Source of the DNA: Papiliotrema nemorosa
Taxonomy: Eukaryota; Basidiomycota; Tremellomycetes; Tremellales; Rhynchogastremaceae
DNA length: 64,000 nucleotides
Reading direction: 5' to 3'
NCBI GenBank assembly: GCA_032158125.1
Contig: JASKOT010000014.1
Location: forward strand, 186,001 to 250,000
The translations under genes and the position numbers were made by a program. This document shows, piece after piece, positions 34,245 to 44,358 of the stretch. The first letter of the stretch is position 1. Every line of letters begins with the position of its first letter. The notes beneath the pieces were generated by a model, which worked only from the letters and a program-made list of their open reading frames with translations, was not told the DNA's origin and ran no database searches.

Positions 34245-37200
34245 CTACAACTGCTCCAGGACGTGCCTAGCTTTCGCCAACGCCCGATCGCCCAATACCT
34301 GCGCCACTTGATCCAACCTTCTCTCCTTCTCTTCATCTCCTATAATCCCCGTCCCAAGCTGTTTCGGGTCACGGCTGGTATCCAGGTCAAGGAGCAGTAC
34401 TTGCTTGATGACATTCTTCGGCGCAGTCGCCACGATCGCTCTCATCAATCCTTTTCGCACTTCCTGCGCCGCATCTTCATTCCAGAATATCGAGGCGAGA
34501 TGCCATTTTGCAACCCGGAACAAAAATTCGGTGCGTTCGCTCACCCAGCCATTGATGAGCGCCCGAGCATACCCAGCCAGTACATCCGCGTCTCTCTCCG
34601 CGGGAGAGAAGAAAGGCTTCAGCGAGCCGTGCTCGCATGGCACATCGTAGATGTCGGATCGGATCGATCGAAGGGCTGTAGGATGGTCGACCCAGAGAAG
34701 TTTTCGGAAGTCCGTAGGATACAGCATGGATAGCGGAGGTAATACAAGTGCGGAAAACATGGGATCGGAGAATGAGATGGCCTCGTACAACGCCACAAAG
34801 TCTGTGTAAAACTGGAAGAAAGGCGTCTCCGGCCCGAAAAACGACTTGGCGTAAGTTTCCATCGTTTCGGTTTCCTGGGTATTTGAGACAGCGGGGTAAC
34901 CACGGAGGTATCGGAGGGACGAAACGACAGACTCGTCTCGGAACGCTTCTGGGTGATCGCCCGAAGATTGTGTGTTGTGCTCCAGCATGAAGACCTTCAT
35001 CAAGTTGAACGAGATCCCGGAACGCGAAATCGGCGTTGCCCGTCGCGAAACCCTAGCGAGAAGCAGAGTTGCACGAACAATGTCGATTTCGGATGGATCC
35101 CAATCTGGCGGCGCTTGAGCAAAAGCGGGGGACGATGAAGAGTCGAGAAGTTCGTTGACTGGGCTGAAAACCCAGTCGATGGGCAAGGGCAAGCCAGGTG
35201 AACGTTTGAACGTCGGTTGAGGCTGTTGGAATAGGCTTGTAGTCGCTTTGAGGTAGAGGTGATTTGGGATCGAGGGCCCGACGACAGCAGAGGCAGAGGG
35301 GAGTATCGCATAATGAAGCAGCGGCCGGAGAATCTGCAGTCGGTCTGGATGCGTGATACCGTTCAATGCTTGGGCAAACTCTGCATGAGGGGCGTAATCG
35401 TATCTGAGCAGCTGGTCTACCAGATCAAGCGCTTCCGGTTCGTCGCCTGGTAGGAAAACCGGCATATTATGGAAAGCATCCTCGACCAGATCGTACAAAG
35501 CATCTGATCGTATCCGCAAGCACAGAGCATGATAGCGGTGCTGGGCATCTGCGCCTTGTTGATCGAGTAGTCGAGTACGCATTTCGGTACCAAGGATCGA
35601 TTCCGGAAACAAGAGCGATTCCAGTCGGAGCAGGTTGGTGTTTACATCAGGCTGCGTATCGACGTCTGCTGTCGCCATACGATTTCGGATCTCCGATGCG
35701 AGTTCTCGTTTACTTTCGACTGCGTCTGCGTCATTGATGTTGATACCAGTGACCCACGCTGCTAGTAATCCTAGAGGGGTTGCTGCTTGGGTCTGCAGAG
35801 CCTCCAATGCCTCCTCTGCCCATCCCATGGCTGAGACTTGCGCCCACGTGAGAGCATGCTCCGGCGTCGTCTTGTGAGGGTCGATCGCGCAAGTCGTCCA
35901 TGTTGCGAGGAGGTCAAAGTAGGCGGCTGTGAGGGGTGATCGATTAATCTTGACGAATTGACCGAGCGATCGGAAGAGATCTATGGCTGTAGTCGCAAAA
36001 GACGCAGCGAGGCCATAACGACCAAAAGAGGTGAAAATATGGAGTGCTTCCGCAGCTAGAGCTATACAATCGGGTGTCGAAGGGACGACGAGGAAGCGCA
36101 GGAGAATGTTGGGTAGATCAGAGTTCAGTACAGTTTCGGCAGAAGCTCGTGAGATGGATAAAAGGTCATCAATGAGTCGCAAAGCATCGAGATAGGGCTG
36201 ATCGTGTTCCTCGAGAGGCCATGGGGGTGCTTTGATGCACTGGGAGATGATTGTCGGCAACAGAGCTAGCACGTCTTGAGCAATCTCTGGGCTGTATCGG
36301 ACTGCCCGTCGAAGTATGAGCAGCACACGGACAATAGTCGGCGAGTTGCGAAGACCATTATCTCTGTCGATGACTGTTTTGATCGGCTCGAGCAGGTCGT
36401 AAAGGGGTACGAGTTCGCAAAGCGGGTCTGGGGAGTAGACTTTGCTGCCAAATGTCCAGGTCCGACCGCCCAAAGCCTCATACAGCACGTCGACCCCCGC
36501 TCGAAGCAAGTTGAGCGAACGTGAAGTGATTAGAGCATCTACTGCTAATTCGACCGCTTTGTGTCTGGCCTGGGCGTCATCTACCACTTTTCGAACTTCC
36601 ACCGATCCATCATAGTAGGAAGCCAGAATGTGTCCCAATACGCCAAGCATAGTGACTCGTTGTGAAGGAACGGTCGAGCGACAGAGCATGAAGACCTCGT
36701 CGATAGTGTACCCAGCGAGGTCGGGGGATGATCCGTGATGATGTAACCCGGCAGAAATGGGTATCGAAGCCATCTCTTCCGCTGAGAGCAATTTGCCAGA
36801 CAAGTTGAAGCGAGCCGCATTGCCGGCGGATGAACCAGAAGAAGAAGCCTTCATCCAGGCCATTTTGGCAGGTTCCGAGGGGACATTGGGAAAGTACTTT
36901 GTTTTCAACTCGTCGAGCGAATCCGGCTCTGGTTCCTTCGACAATGCAGGCGCAGCTTTGAAGTCCTCCTTTTCGCCTTGCAGCGTTGAAGGTCCTGCTT
37001 CAGCTTGACGTTGTGCCTGATGTCGTTCTCTCTTTTCCTTGCGCTTCCTCATAATCTCCATCAACCCCGGCCCGAAGCGTTCCAGCAATTCTGCCTTTTC
37101 CTCCTCCCTCTCTTGCTCTGACATAGCCGCGACTCGAGCAACATTCTCTTCTTCCGTCTGCCGCCTTATCTCGTCTGCTTCGGAAAGTCTATCGGGGAAA

Positions 37201-37412
37201 GGATGTTGGAAGTTGATATGTGGTACGGCCTCGCCGAAGGAGGAAGCGGCAGTGGGGCGAGATGAAGAGGAAGATGAGGGTTTAGGTGGAGGTGTTTGAC
37301 GGACGGGTCTCCGTTTCGGTAAAGGGAAGCCAGTCTTGTGAGTAGGTGGTTTGGGAGGTTGAGGTGGGGCAGGTGTACTTGTCGGACGTTCCACTATCTC
37401 TCGAACGATCAT
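34245..37412 (-). CDS. RPAP1/Rba50-like RNA polymerase II assembly factor
   Basis: A single exon of 1055 codons runs from the ATG at 37412. The frame continues upstream only without an ATG. The N-terminus is Pro/Ser-rich. The RPAP1 N-terminal motif is around residues 80-145 (MSEQEREEEKAELLERFGPGLMEIMRKRKEKRE), and the RPAP1 C-motif around 230 (AARFNLSGKLLS). The remaining roughly 800 residues are helical, HEAT/TPR-like. RPAP1 and yeast Rba50 help assemble and import RNA polymerase II. It is notable as the only long intronless housekeeping gene in an intron-dense window. The UBX gene follows on the same strand after 214 bp. Confidence 0.9.
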   Translation of the reverse strand: MIVREIVERPTSTPAPPQPPKPPTHKTGFPLPKRRPVRQTPPPKPSSSSSSRPTAASSFGEAVPHINFQHPFPDRLSEADEIRRQTEEENVARVAAMSEQEREEEKAELLERFGPGLMEIMRKRKEKRERHQAQRQAEAGPSTLQGEKEDFKAAPALSKEPEPDSLDELKTKYFPNVPSEPAKMAWMKASSSGSSAGNAARFNLSGKLLSAEEMASIPISAGLHHHGSSPDLAGYTIDEVFMLCRSTVPSQRVTMLGVLGHILASYYDGSVEVRKVVDDAQARHKAVELAVDALITSRSLNLLRAGVDVLYEALGGRTWTFGSKVYSPDPLCELVPLYDLLEPIKTVIDRDNGLRNSPTIVRVLLILRRAVRYSPEIAQDVLALLPTIISQCIKAPPWPLEEHDQPYLDALRLIDDLLSISRASAETVLNSDLPNILLRFLVVPSTPDCIALAAEALHIFTSFGRYGLAASFATTAIDLFRSLGQFVKINRSPLTAAYFDLLATWTTCAIDPHKTTPEHALTWAQVSAMGWAEEALEALQTQAATPLGLLAAWVTGININDADAVESKRELASEIRNRMATADVDTQPDVNTNLLRLESLLFPESILGTEMRTRLLDQQGADAQHRYHALCLRIRSDALYDLVEDAFHNMPVFLPGDEPEALDLVDQLLRYDYAPHAEFAQALNGITHPDRLQILRPLLHYAILPSASAVVGPSIPNHLYLKATTSLFQQPQPTFKRSPGLPLPIDWVFSPVNELLDSSSSPAFAQAPPDWDPSEIDIVRATLLLARVSRRATPISRSGISFNLMKVFMLEHNTQSSGDHPEAFRDESVVSSLRYLRGYPAVSNTQETETMETYAKSFFGPETPFFQFYTDFVALYEAISFSDPMFSALVLPPLSMLYPTDFRKLLWVDHPTALRSIRSDIYDVPCEHGSLKPFFSPAERDADVLAGYARALINGWVSERTEFLFRVAKWHLASIFWNEDAAQEVRKGLMRAIVATAPKNVIKQVLLLDLDTSRDPKQLGTGIIGDEEKERRLDQVAQVLGDRALAKARHVLEQL

Positions 37413-38293
37413 AGTGAGATGGAAGATTGGTTGAAGGTAGAATGGCACATGGTTCAAATTGTCAACCAAAGAGTGGTTCACCTCCACCAGCAATTCTCGG
37501 AGAGTGGACTAGGGCCTGAAATGTTATCAGACTTCGACCTCTCGGACAGTGCAGAGTTACACTCGTGGTACCATTCAGAGTTTGTGTTTATCGAGACGAT
37601 GCATGGTGCAGGACTATGGAATATCGACAAGACTGATTAGTCCCATGTCCAGTGGAGACGTAACGTAACAGAGACATGCCCAGTCAAGACGCCCCTTATA
37701 GAAAGAGGTCTTTATTCGCTTCTACAACCTAAAGGCTGAATAAAACCCCAAATGACAACATGGAAGAGACAAAAGGTCCTTCTTGTCGTCTTGGGGGACT
37801 GGAAGCGGTAGGGAGTAACGGGGGAGAATTGGGGTCAGAACGAAATATGGGCCCAATATCAATAAATGCAATGCATGATCTGTGGGTCAGCAAGATCCTC
37901 TTTAGCTAATGCTATGAGGAGAAGAGGAGGAGGAGGTCAGATATGTGCGAAAGTGTACGCCTTCAAGGGGCTCGAACCCGACCCAAAAGTCGAGGTCGAG
38001 CGATCCTTGTCATACTGACGTGCAAATGTCGAATAGCAAGTTTCGTCCGGAGAAGTAGGAGGGGATTAGAGAGACTTCGGATCGACTCACATATGAGATA
38101 CAAAGACGCTTGGGTGTCATACTGCCTCGAAAGGCGAGATGAGCGACAATGGGCACAGAAGACCAAAGACTTTCGACTGTTTCAAAGGGTCGAATGAGCG
38201 GAACCAAATGTCAACAGCGCGAGCCTATCTCCCTATAGAGCCACTTCAACCCCATCTCCAACTTTTTCCAAAGTCATCTATACCACACTCGCC
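37413..38293. other. Intergenic region RPAP1/TIM8 (divergent)
   Basis: This 881-bp gap separates divergent start codons. A tRNA-like T-loop string (ggctcgaaccc) near 37970 was examined and does not fold into a tRNA. Otherwise there are only short frames and A/G-rich stretches near 37920-37940. Confidence 0.4.
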
Positions 38294-38747
38294 ATGTCCA
38301 GTCAAGCCCAACTACCTCAGCTCGATGCTGCTTCGAGGGTGAGTACGACTTGCAAGAACATGAGCTGACGAGCAGAAAGAGATGGAGGAGTTTTTGGAAC
38401 AAGAGTAGGCTTTTGATCCCGATCATGGCTGATCTTGTTAGACAAGCAAAGGCAAAGATGCAAGCTACGGTCCACGAGCTCACTGATACTTGTGAGTGTG
38501 TTTGACGAATATTATCGCTGATATCAGGTTGGAAAAAGTGAGTCGGTGGCACCGTTGTTATCTGACTATAGGTGCATAACGGGTGGCATTTCTACCAAAT
38601 TCTCCAGGTGGGTCACCGAGATCAACGCCTCGTCACTGACGATTCAGAGGAGAGGCTAGCTGTCTCGAGAACTGCGTAGACAGGTTTTTGGATTCCAGCT
38701 TGTATATCGTAAAGCAAATCGAGGCCCAGAGGAACCAACTGCACTAA
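38294..38747 (+). CDS. TIM8: Mitochondrial small TIM chaperone Tim8
   Basis: Six exons (38294-38338, 38376-38404, 38442-38491, 38528-38537, 38572-38607, 38648-38747) encode 89 aa, close to yeast Tim8 (87). The twin CX3C signature is complete: Cys42-WKK-Cys46 and Cys62-LEN-Cys66, followed by VDRFLDSS. Tim8-Tim13 hexamers escort inner-membrane precursors (for example Tim23) across the intermembrane space. The exon 38528-38537 is only 10 nt and carries most of the first CX3C motif; the codon for Cys42 is split by the intron before it and a Lys codon by the intron after it. Coding sequence is 270 nt across a 454-bp locus. Confidence 0.93.
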
Positions 38748-38900
38748 GCATGTATCGATATGGTAAGTCGACTCTCCGATCCCCCCTCGACAGGATGTTG
38801 TCAATACGATATGTTAGACTACTGCAGGTATACGTTGCGGATAACATGATAAACGACTCTGATCACAACAAAATTACATTCGAGCTAGAAATGGCGCTGA

Positions 38901-40807
38901 TCATAGTAATGGCTTGACCATGAGTGGCATCTGTAGACCGGCTGATTCTTCTCCCACCACTCGAGATCGCATCACCACCCTAAAGTCAGCGGGGTATTAT
39001 GTATAACGTACGAAGATTTCTTCTCGATCTGCGGTGCACTTGCGAGCTGGTCAAATGTGAAGCTGCGTAATAAGATGAAGAGGATGGCCTTGATCTCTAC
39101 CAATGCGAATCGATAGCCAATGCAATTTCGATTGCCTCCCAAGAATGTGAGGAGATTACCCCATACTCCCGGAACGGCATTTGTCGATTCTTTAGTAGTA
39201 GAATATCGATCAGGATTGAACTCGGCCGCATCAGGACCCCAAATTTCAGTCGAGGTGTTGATATTGAGGATAGCTGTTTTCAGCGGGGCACCTAGCCTTA
39301 CTCACGAATGAACAAGGTCGATCCACGAGCGAGTTTGACCGAAGTATGCGTTTTGCCATTGCGATCTGTGATCGGCTGTCCCAAGGGGACAATGACGTCG
39401 CGGACCGCCTCTCGAATGGTGCTAGGTGCAGGAGGCAAGAGACGGAGACCTTCTCTGACCACTGCGTCCAGGTAAGGAAGTGCGTTCAGCTCATCCCTAT
39501 AGTCAGCTCGGCTCGAGCGGCATACGCACATGGTGAGTCGATCATTGAGATCGATCATTTCCGCTCGGAGCTTGTCCTGGGCGTCGGTGTGCAGTGAGAG
39601 GAGGTACAAGATCCAAGTAAGCGCAGTCGAGGATGTCTCGTTTCCGGCCAGCATCTGCCGTCAGCCTTGATTGTCGCAGCGGAACTCACGAAAGTGGTGA
39701 TTTGGGCCAACACTTCGTCATCTGACAATCGCTGCTCAGGAGGGAGATCGGCGGCCATATTGGCTTTGATGACAATGGACAGGAGGTCTTTGCCGATATC
39801 AGAGGCCTTTTCCACTGATCCGAGGGATCGAACAGCTTTCTTCTTCTCTTCTACCAAATGCTATTTTCAGCAGACAACAAGTGCTGAACGTACCCTTCCC
39901 ATCCTGATGGTGGTGTCCCGAGCGCGTTTTGTAGTACGCATTCGAGCGGTGGGCTGTCATAAGCTCAAGGACAACAAGATCAACCCGCCACATACGATGA
40001 GTCTGGCACCGGGTACGAGCGCTTGAAACACGGCCATAAAGGTGAGGCTTTGCCCCAAAGCGAACATCTCGCGGTACGCCTCTGCAAGTTCATTCTTTGG
40101 ATCTGTCAGAGCGTTGAAATCGTAATCGAAACCCGCGATACCGATCACATCGAGCGTAGCTTGAGCAAGGTACTTCATCACGTCGATTTTCCTTCCTCCA
40201 GGTACTTTATCGCTCTCCAATGTAGGTGTCGGTGCACACTCGATAGACTCGTCATCTATCATAGCGAGCATTTTGTCCCGGAGCTGATACCCTTTCTCAA
40301 AGAAGATGGGTACCATATCCCTCACGGCCGCTGGGGAGAAGGAAGAGTTGAGCACCTTGCGTTGTCGTTTATGATCGTGTCCCTCGGCTACGAGTAATCC
40401 ATTACCCAACATGTCCGCCAGACCTTTCCGAGTTTGTGAAGGCTTTTGGAACAAGTCAGAGTGAGAGAGGATGTATGCCAAGGCGGTGGTATCTTCCGTG
40501 TAGAATCGTTGAAGGTTGAAAATGGTGGAATATCGGAACGTCGAGCCGTACTCTTTAGCCCAAAGGGCATGTTGTGCCATAGGCGGAGCATCGATAATCT
40601 TCTGCAATGAACCCCAGAACCAGTGATCTCGACGTGGACCTGACACGTAAGCGGCACTCCCGTCGAAGGGTACTTGCCTTTAAGATGATGGAAACCGGTA
40701 GTGTACGGCTTGTAGAATCCAAAGTACGCGAGTGCTCCGATGATGGGAGTGAGAATGAGCAGACCAATGGTCGACCACGACAGTCGAAGCAAGCTGAGAA
40801 TCGACAT
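38901..40807 (-). CDS. Cytochrome P450 monooxygenase
   Basis: Eight exons (40678-40807, 39996-40639, 39894-39953, 39690-39860, 39530-39654, 39306-39496, 39012-39273, 38901-38979) encode 553 aa. An N-terminal membrane anchor (residues about 10-32, STIGLLILTPIIGALAYF) places it on the ER. The oxygen-binding I-helix is MLAGNETSSTAL, the K-helix ExxR is REGLRL, and the heme loop is FLGGNRNCIGYRFA with Cys491 as the heme ligand. The first intron (40640-40677) requires a GC donor (gcaagt). The last intron (38980-39011) restores a typical VVGEESAGLQMPLMVKPLL ending. Substrate cannot be inferred; the nearby aminotransferase and Tim8 do not suggest a metabolic cluster. Confidence 0.92.
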
Positions 40808-40861
40808 GATGCTTGGCAGTAATGAGCTCGGTGTGAAGAGGGCTCAATGCATGGGTCCAAG

Positions 40862-40871
40862 TATATATATA
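40862..40871 (-). promoter_or_regulatory. TATA box of P450 gene
   Basis: TATATATATA about 55-65 bp upstream of the P450 start codon at 40807. Confidence 0.5.
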
Positions 40872-40966
40872 CCCCTCGCTGGCCATTGACGGTCATGAGT
40901 TGACCGTTCCAGCGAATGACATGCCCGAGTTCGGTCATCACTTTTAACCGAGTTAGGCGCGCAAGT

Positions 40967-40981
40967 CCCCCCCCCCCCCCC
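40967..40981. repeat. Poly-C tract (15 nt)
   Basis: A C run on the plus strand, i.e. G on the sense strand of the P450 promoter, about 160 bp from the start codon. Confidence 0.8.
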
Positions 40982-41326
40982 GGTGGCTTTCCATGAGGCC
41001 GACCCTCACCTGGCCTCGCTGCATGGATCGTGTCATCATTCAGGACATGGAGTGACACTTAACAGGCGATAGAGAATCCTGAGGCTAAAGACAGAACCAT
41101 CAGCGTTTATTGGTAGGCAGAAGGAACACAGAGTTTCGCCACGATGAGAGATGAGCGGGTGGGCAGGTTGGGCTATCCATGTTGACTCCGGCCGTCGAAT
41201 CACACCAGATTCGCAGCTCCTTACGAGCCAGCAGATCGCTATATGTATCTTTGCATGGATGATGTGTCTGATCTACGTCCGAGATGTACAAGAATACGCC
41301 TGCGCGGCGTTCTCCCCGTGCCCTGC

Positions 41327-43061
41327 CTAGGCCTGATTGCTGCTCTGCCATTCTCTGATAGCTTCCGCCAGCCTCTTCATACCCTCCTCTGCATCCGACT
41401 TGAGGTCGACCAGAGAGAAACTCAATCTCATTTGACTGCTCACTCGACCATTTGGGAAGAACCTGCTGGTAAGCGCCGTCTGCGACAGTCCAAGGTGGAC
41501 TCACGAGAATCCCGGAACGGCCAAAACCCCCTTTGCCAGTGCCACTTTTTTGATCAAATCTGCGCTATCCTTGACTCCGGCGGGAGAAAGGTCCATCCAC
41601 AGGAACATACCCGCTGAAGGGCTCACCCATTTCGCCATACCGTCCAAGTGCTTATGTGCCAGAGCCTCAAACTTCTCTCTCCTACCTGCGTAAAAGTCGG
41701 CAACGTGTTGACCGTGGTTTAAGAAACCCTCTATTCCCCCTACCCGTCAACCCGACTCAGACTCGTCTGGGCGAGTACTCACAGTGCTTGCAGAGCCTGA
41801 ACGCAACAGCTTGAGATACTGCACTGCTGTGCAAGCATGCACCGGCCGTCAAAACGTCGATAGCGTGGATAATCTCCTTTGGCCCAGTTGCGAATCCCAT
41901 TCTCATCCCCGCCGCGAGCAATTTGGAAAACGAATCGAATCTGACCACGTGTCCTCCTTCGGGGAATACTTCAGTCTCAAGCTCAAAGTAGGACGGGATG
42001 AGCGTTTGTGCGAGGAAGTCTAGTATTAGCTATGCGGTGGGTAGCAGACGCACAGTATGGGTCATCTGTCGTCAGCCAAGCTCAACAGTCCATGTGCTCA
42101 CCTTCCATGATGAGGAGATTGTACTTTCTGCACACCTCCAAGACGGCCAGTTTCCTCTCTCTGGAGTGAGAACATCCAGACGGGTTGCATCCGGTTGGAT
42201 TGACACTATGGTCAGGTCAGTCCGGGATGTTCACCTACTATACGACTTTTGGCTTCTTTTCTCCTTCTGGCCAGTTTGCCATGGTCTGTTCGAGGTTCTC
42301 CGCTGAGATGCCTTGATCATCTACCTCCACCTCTATCATCAGTCATATCTCTGCAGCGCGACTCACCGATGGTCCTAGCCTGCAGAGCCTTGAGCGGAGG
42401 GAGGATACCAGCATAGACTGGTGTTTCGATCAATACTGGATCTCCGGGATTCAACAGCACCCCGAATGACTATCTCGTCAGCCATTGGACACCTGCTTCA
42501 TAGCTCGGAGGGTCACCTTTGCCATGAGATCTTGACTGCCCGTGCCGACATTGACGCTCCAGCCTCCTGCTTTTCGCTTATGCACCGATGACTGAAAGTC
42601 TTGTAACCAATTGACGAAACCCGTTAGACCGGGTGTAGGGCCATACTGCAACGCGGAATCCAAATCGGGTCCTTCGATAGTCAAGCTTGTGGTTTCGGTG
42701 CTGGAAGACCCGAGAGGGGGTTTGACCTTGAGCGTGATAGATTCAAAGGGGAATGTTTTCGGGTTAGGCTTGCCCGCCCTGACGTGAGCTGCTATGATGG
42801 ACGACGGGCGGTAGACTCACAACTGTCGTCAGTCATGTAGCGACGAGTACTTACAAAAGACACAACGCCTGGTTTCTCATGGACCAACAAACCACGGACT
42901 CTCGTCAGCCACGTTCAAGCTCAGTACTCACTCCCGTCAATCTCGCTCACTCGAGCCTTATCGTTGAGAAAGTACCCCTTGTGGTAGGTATCAGCATGTT
43001 GAGGCGTGTTTGTACCGTTGGTAGGTCGAGTGATATCGATTCCAGTGGTATCTTGGATCAT
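41327..43061 (-). CDS. Aro8/kynurenine-aminoadipate type PLP aminotransferase with 2-nt exon
   Basis: Eleven exons (42932-43061, 42855-42898, 42821-42822, 42517-42778, 42367-42469, 42239-42332, 42102-42205, 42054-42065, 41783-42019, 41505-41739, 41327-41465) encode 453 aa. Fold-type I class I/II signatures: VVSFLAGKPNPKTFPF, YGPTPGL, VNVGTGSQDLMAK, VVYVNPTGCNPSG, the PLP lysine Lys283 in DSFSKLLAAGMRMGF, and an Arg near RLSFSLV. Relatives transaminate aromatic amino acids, kynurenine or 2-aminoadipate. Joining VVSF to AGKPNP in frame requires a two-base exon (42821-42822, TT) flanked by consensus GTAAGT and GTGAGT donors; skipping it gives an early stop. A second tiny exon (42054-42065, 12 nt) encodes DDPY. 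Confidence 0.9.
42821..42822 (-). other. Candidate 2-nucleotide exon
   Basis: Two bases (TT in sense) sit between an intron ending gacgacag (42823-42854, 32 nt, donor gtaagt, branch-like ctgac) and an intron starting gtgagt (42779-42820, 42 nt, ending gtcag). With the next G they form the Leu codon of SFLAGKPNP. This is a model inferred from frame and family; no transcript was available. Confidence 0.7.
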
Positions 43062-43521
43062 GGTGAGACAAGGTCGAGTTGGCGAGCGTTTCCTCCTACT
43101 CGAACGCTTTATATATATTTCACTCAGCAAAAGTCAGCTGACGCCAAGTCGACTAGGTCCCGGAAGGATCTCGTCTCTGTGTGAGAGTCTCCGCCGAGTC
43201 GTCTTCAGAATGACAATCATGATAATTCGGAAATCCGAGTCGAGAGCGGCCAAGTGGGCATCGGCGTCATCCGATAATCATCATCGAGCTAAGCGCGAGG
43301 TTCGCTTATCAAGAGATCTGAAACGCTTCAGGTGGCAGCCGCCTGTAACAACACCCTCGAGCCGTTTATACATCCATGCTAGTGACTATATATGGGTACA
43401 ACAGTTGATGTGACATTCCAGGAGATCTAAATGAATGTGAAAATGGTGTATCAACCGATGCTGATCGTAGCGAGCAGACCTCCAGGAAGTCTCCTCAACC
43501 CTCCTCCTCCCTCTTCCATAC
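43062..43521. other. Intergenic region aminotransferase/membrane protein
   Basis: This 460-bp gap contains the aminotransferase TATA box and the 3' end of the next minus-strand gene. Nothing else is recognised. Confidence 0.3.
43110..43118 (-). promoter_or_regulatory. TATA box of aminotransferase gene
   Basis: A TATATATAT stretch about 50 bp upstream of the start codon at 43061. Confidence 0.45.
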
Positions 43522-44129
43522 CTATCTCGGCAAGTAAGGTATACTACTGGCTTTTGCCTTTTCCTTCTCCAGCTCAAACTTCTGCTCGGCTTTCCGCTTC
43601 TTCTCTTTCCTCCGTCCGCTGATCCATTTATAGAGGAAGTATGCAATTGCGATCAAACCCACACCTGTATCGTCAACAGTGTCAAATCATCCAGATCCGG
43701 GGGGTTGGACTCACCAACAATGATGAAAGCCCACCAATGCGTCTCGATCCACCCTTGTGATTGATTTTGACACTCTGTAGATGTCCATCCCGCAGAGGAG
43801 CATTTCGCCTTGACACCCTTTGCGTCATCTATCGCTCCGGCTGTAGGGCTCGTATCTGCCGGAGGAGTGGTTTTGGTCGTTGTAGTTGTATCTGCCGCTA
43901 CTACGCCCTTGCGTTGGGTGGTTGTTGTAGTCTCAGTGTTAGTATTAGTGTCAGTGTCGGTGTCGGTGTCGGTGTTGGTGTTGGTTTTTGCCTTTGTCTT
44001 TGTTTCCGTGTCGATATCGAAATCGGTATCTGTCGTTGTTTGGGTATGGATGGTCGTTCTATGGGCAGTAATGTCGTCCTCCGCTCTGATCAATAGGTCA
44101 GCGCTCGTTGTCGCAGTGACGACTGGCAT
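43522..44129 (-). CDS. One-pass membrane protein with Thr/Asp repeat ectodomain
   Basis: Exons 43715-44129 and 43522-43664 encode 185 aa. The N-terminal 120 residues are dominated by Thr, with an alternating T-D/T-N stretch (TDTDTDTDTNTNTE) and a Thr/Lys region likely to be O-glycosylated. A short Cys pair follows (KCSSAGWTSTEC), then one transmembrane helix (about residues 131-151, WWAFIIVGVGLIAIAYFLY) and a basic cytosolic tail (GRRKEKKRKAEQKFELEKEKAK). The layout recalls fungal wall sensors and other type I proteins, but no classical signal peptide precedes the Thr-rich part, so topology is uncertain. The intron 43665-43714 splits a Gly codon in the helix. Family unknown. Confidence 0.7.
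43936..43986. repeat. Hexanucleotide repeat (gtgtcg/gtgttg)
   Basis: Degenerate 6-bp repeats in the coding sequence encode the alternating Thr-Asp/Thr-Asn stretch. Unit number could vary between strains. Confidence 0.7.
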
Positions 44130-44358
44130 CGCGTGTGCCGTCGTCGTTTTTCGTCAATACAGTTGATCAGCTTGCTCGAATCAAATTGACGTTCATCGCA
44201 TAACAGTTCATCGTGAAAGTGGCAAGCTATTAGCACAGTGAGGTCAGGGTTGACATCCTTTCGCCTAGCACCTGCGACGCGTCGCAGAACCTGTCAGACC
44301 ACCACACAAAGGATATGACATGTTTGCAGATGGAATGGCTATCCTCGTCACATCCACG

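Larger units (their letters stand above)
40808..41326. other. Intergenic region P450/aminotransferase
   Basis: This 519-bp gap has the P450 promoter (TATA at 40862) and, on the other side, the 3' region of the aminotransferase. A 15-nt C run is at 40967-40981. Confidence 0.4.

Noticed and set aside
37940..38010. tRNA-like T-loop (ggctcgaaccc / GGGTTCGAGCCC on the minus strand)
   Set aside because: The T-stem pairs only three of five bases, and no acceptor, D-arm or anticodon stem can be matched at the right distances on either strand.
38901..43061. Secondary-metabolite gene cluster (P450, aminotransferase, with the distant MFS transporter)
   Set aside because: No backbone synthase is present, the MFS gene is 32 kb away, and housekeeping genes are interspersed.
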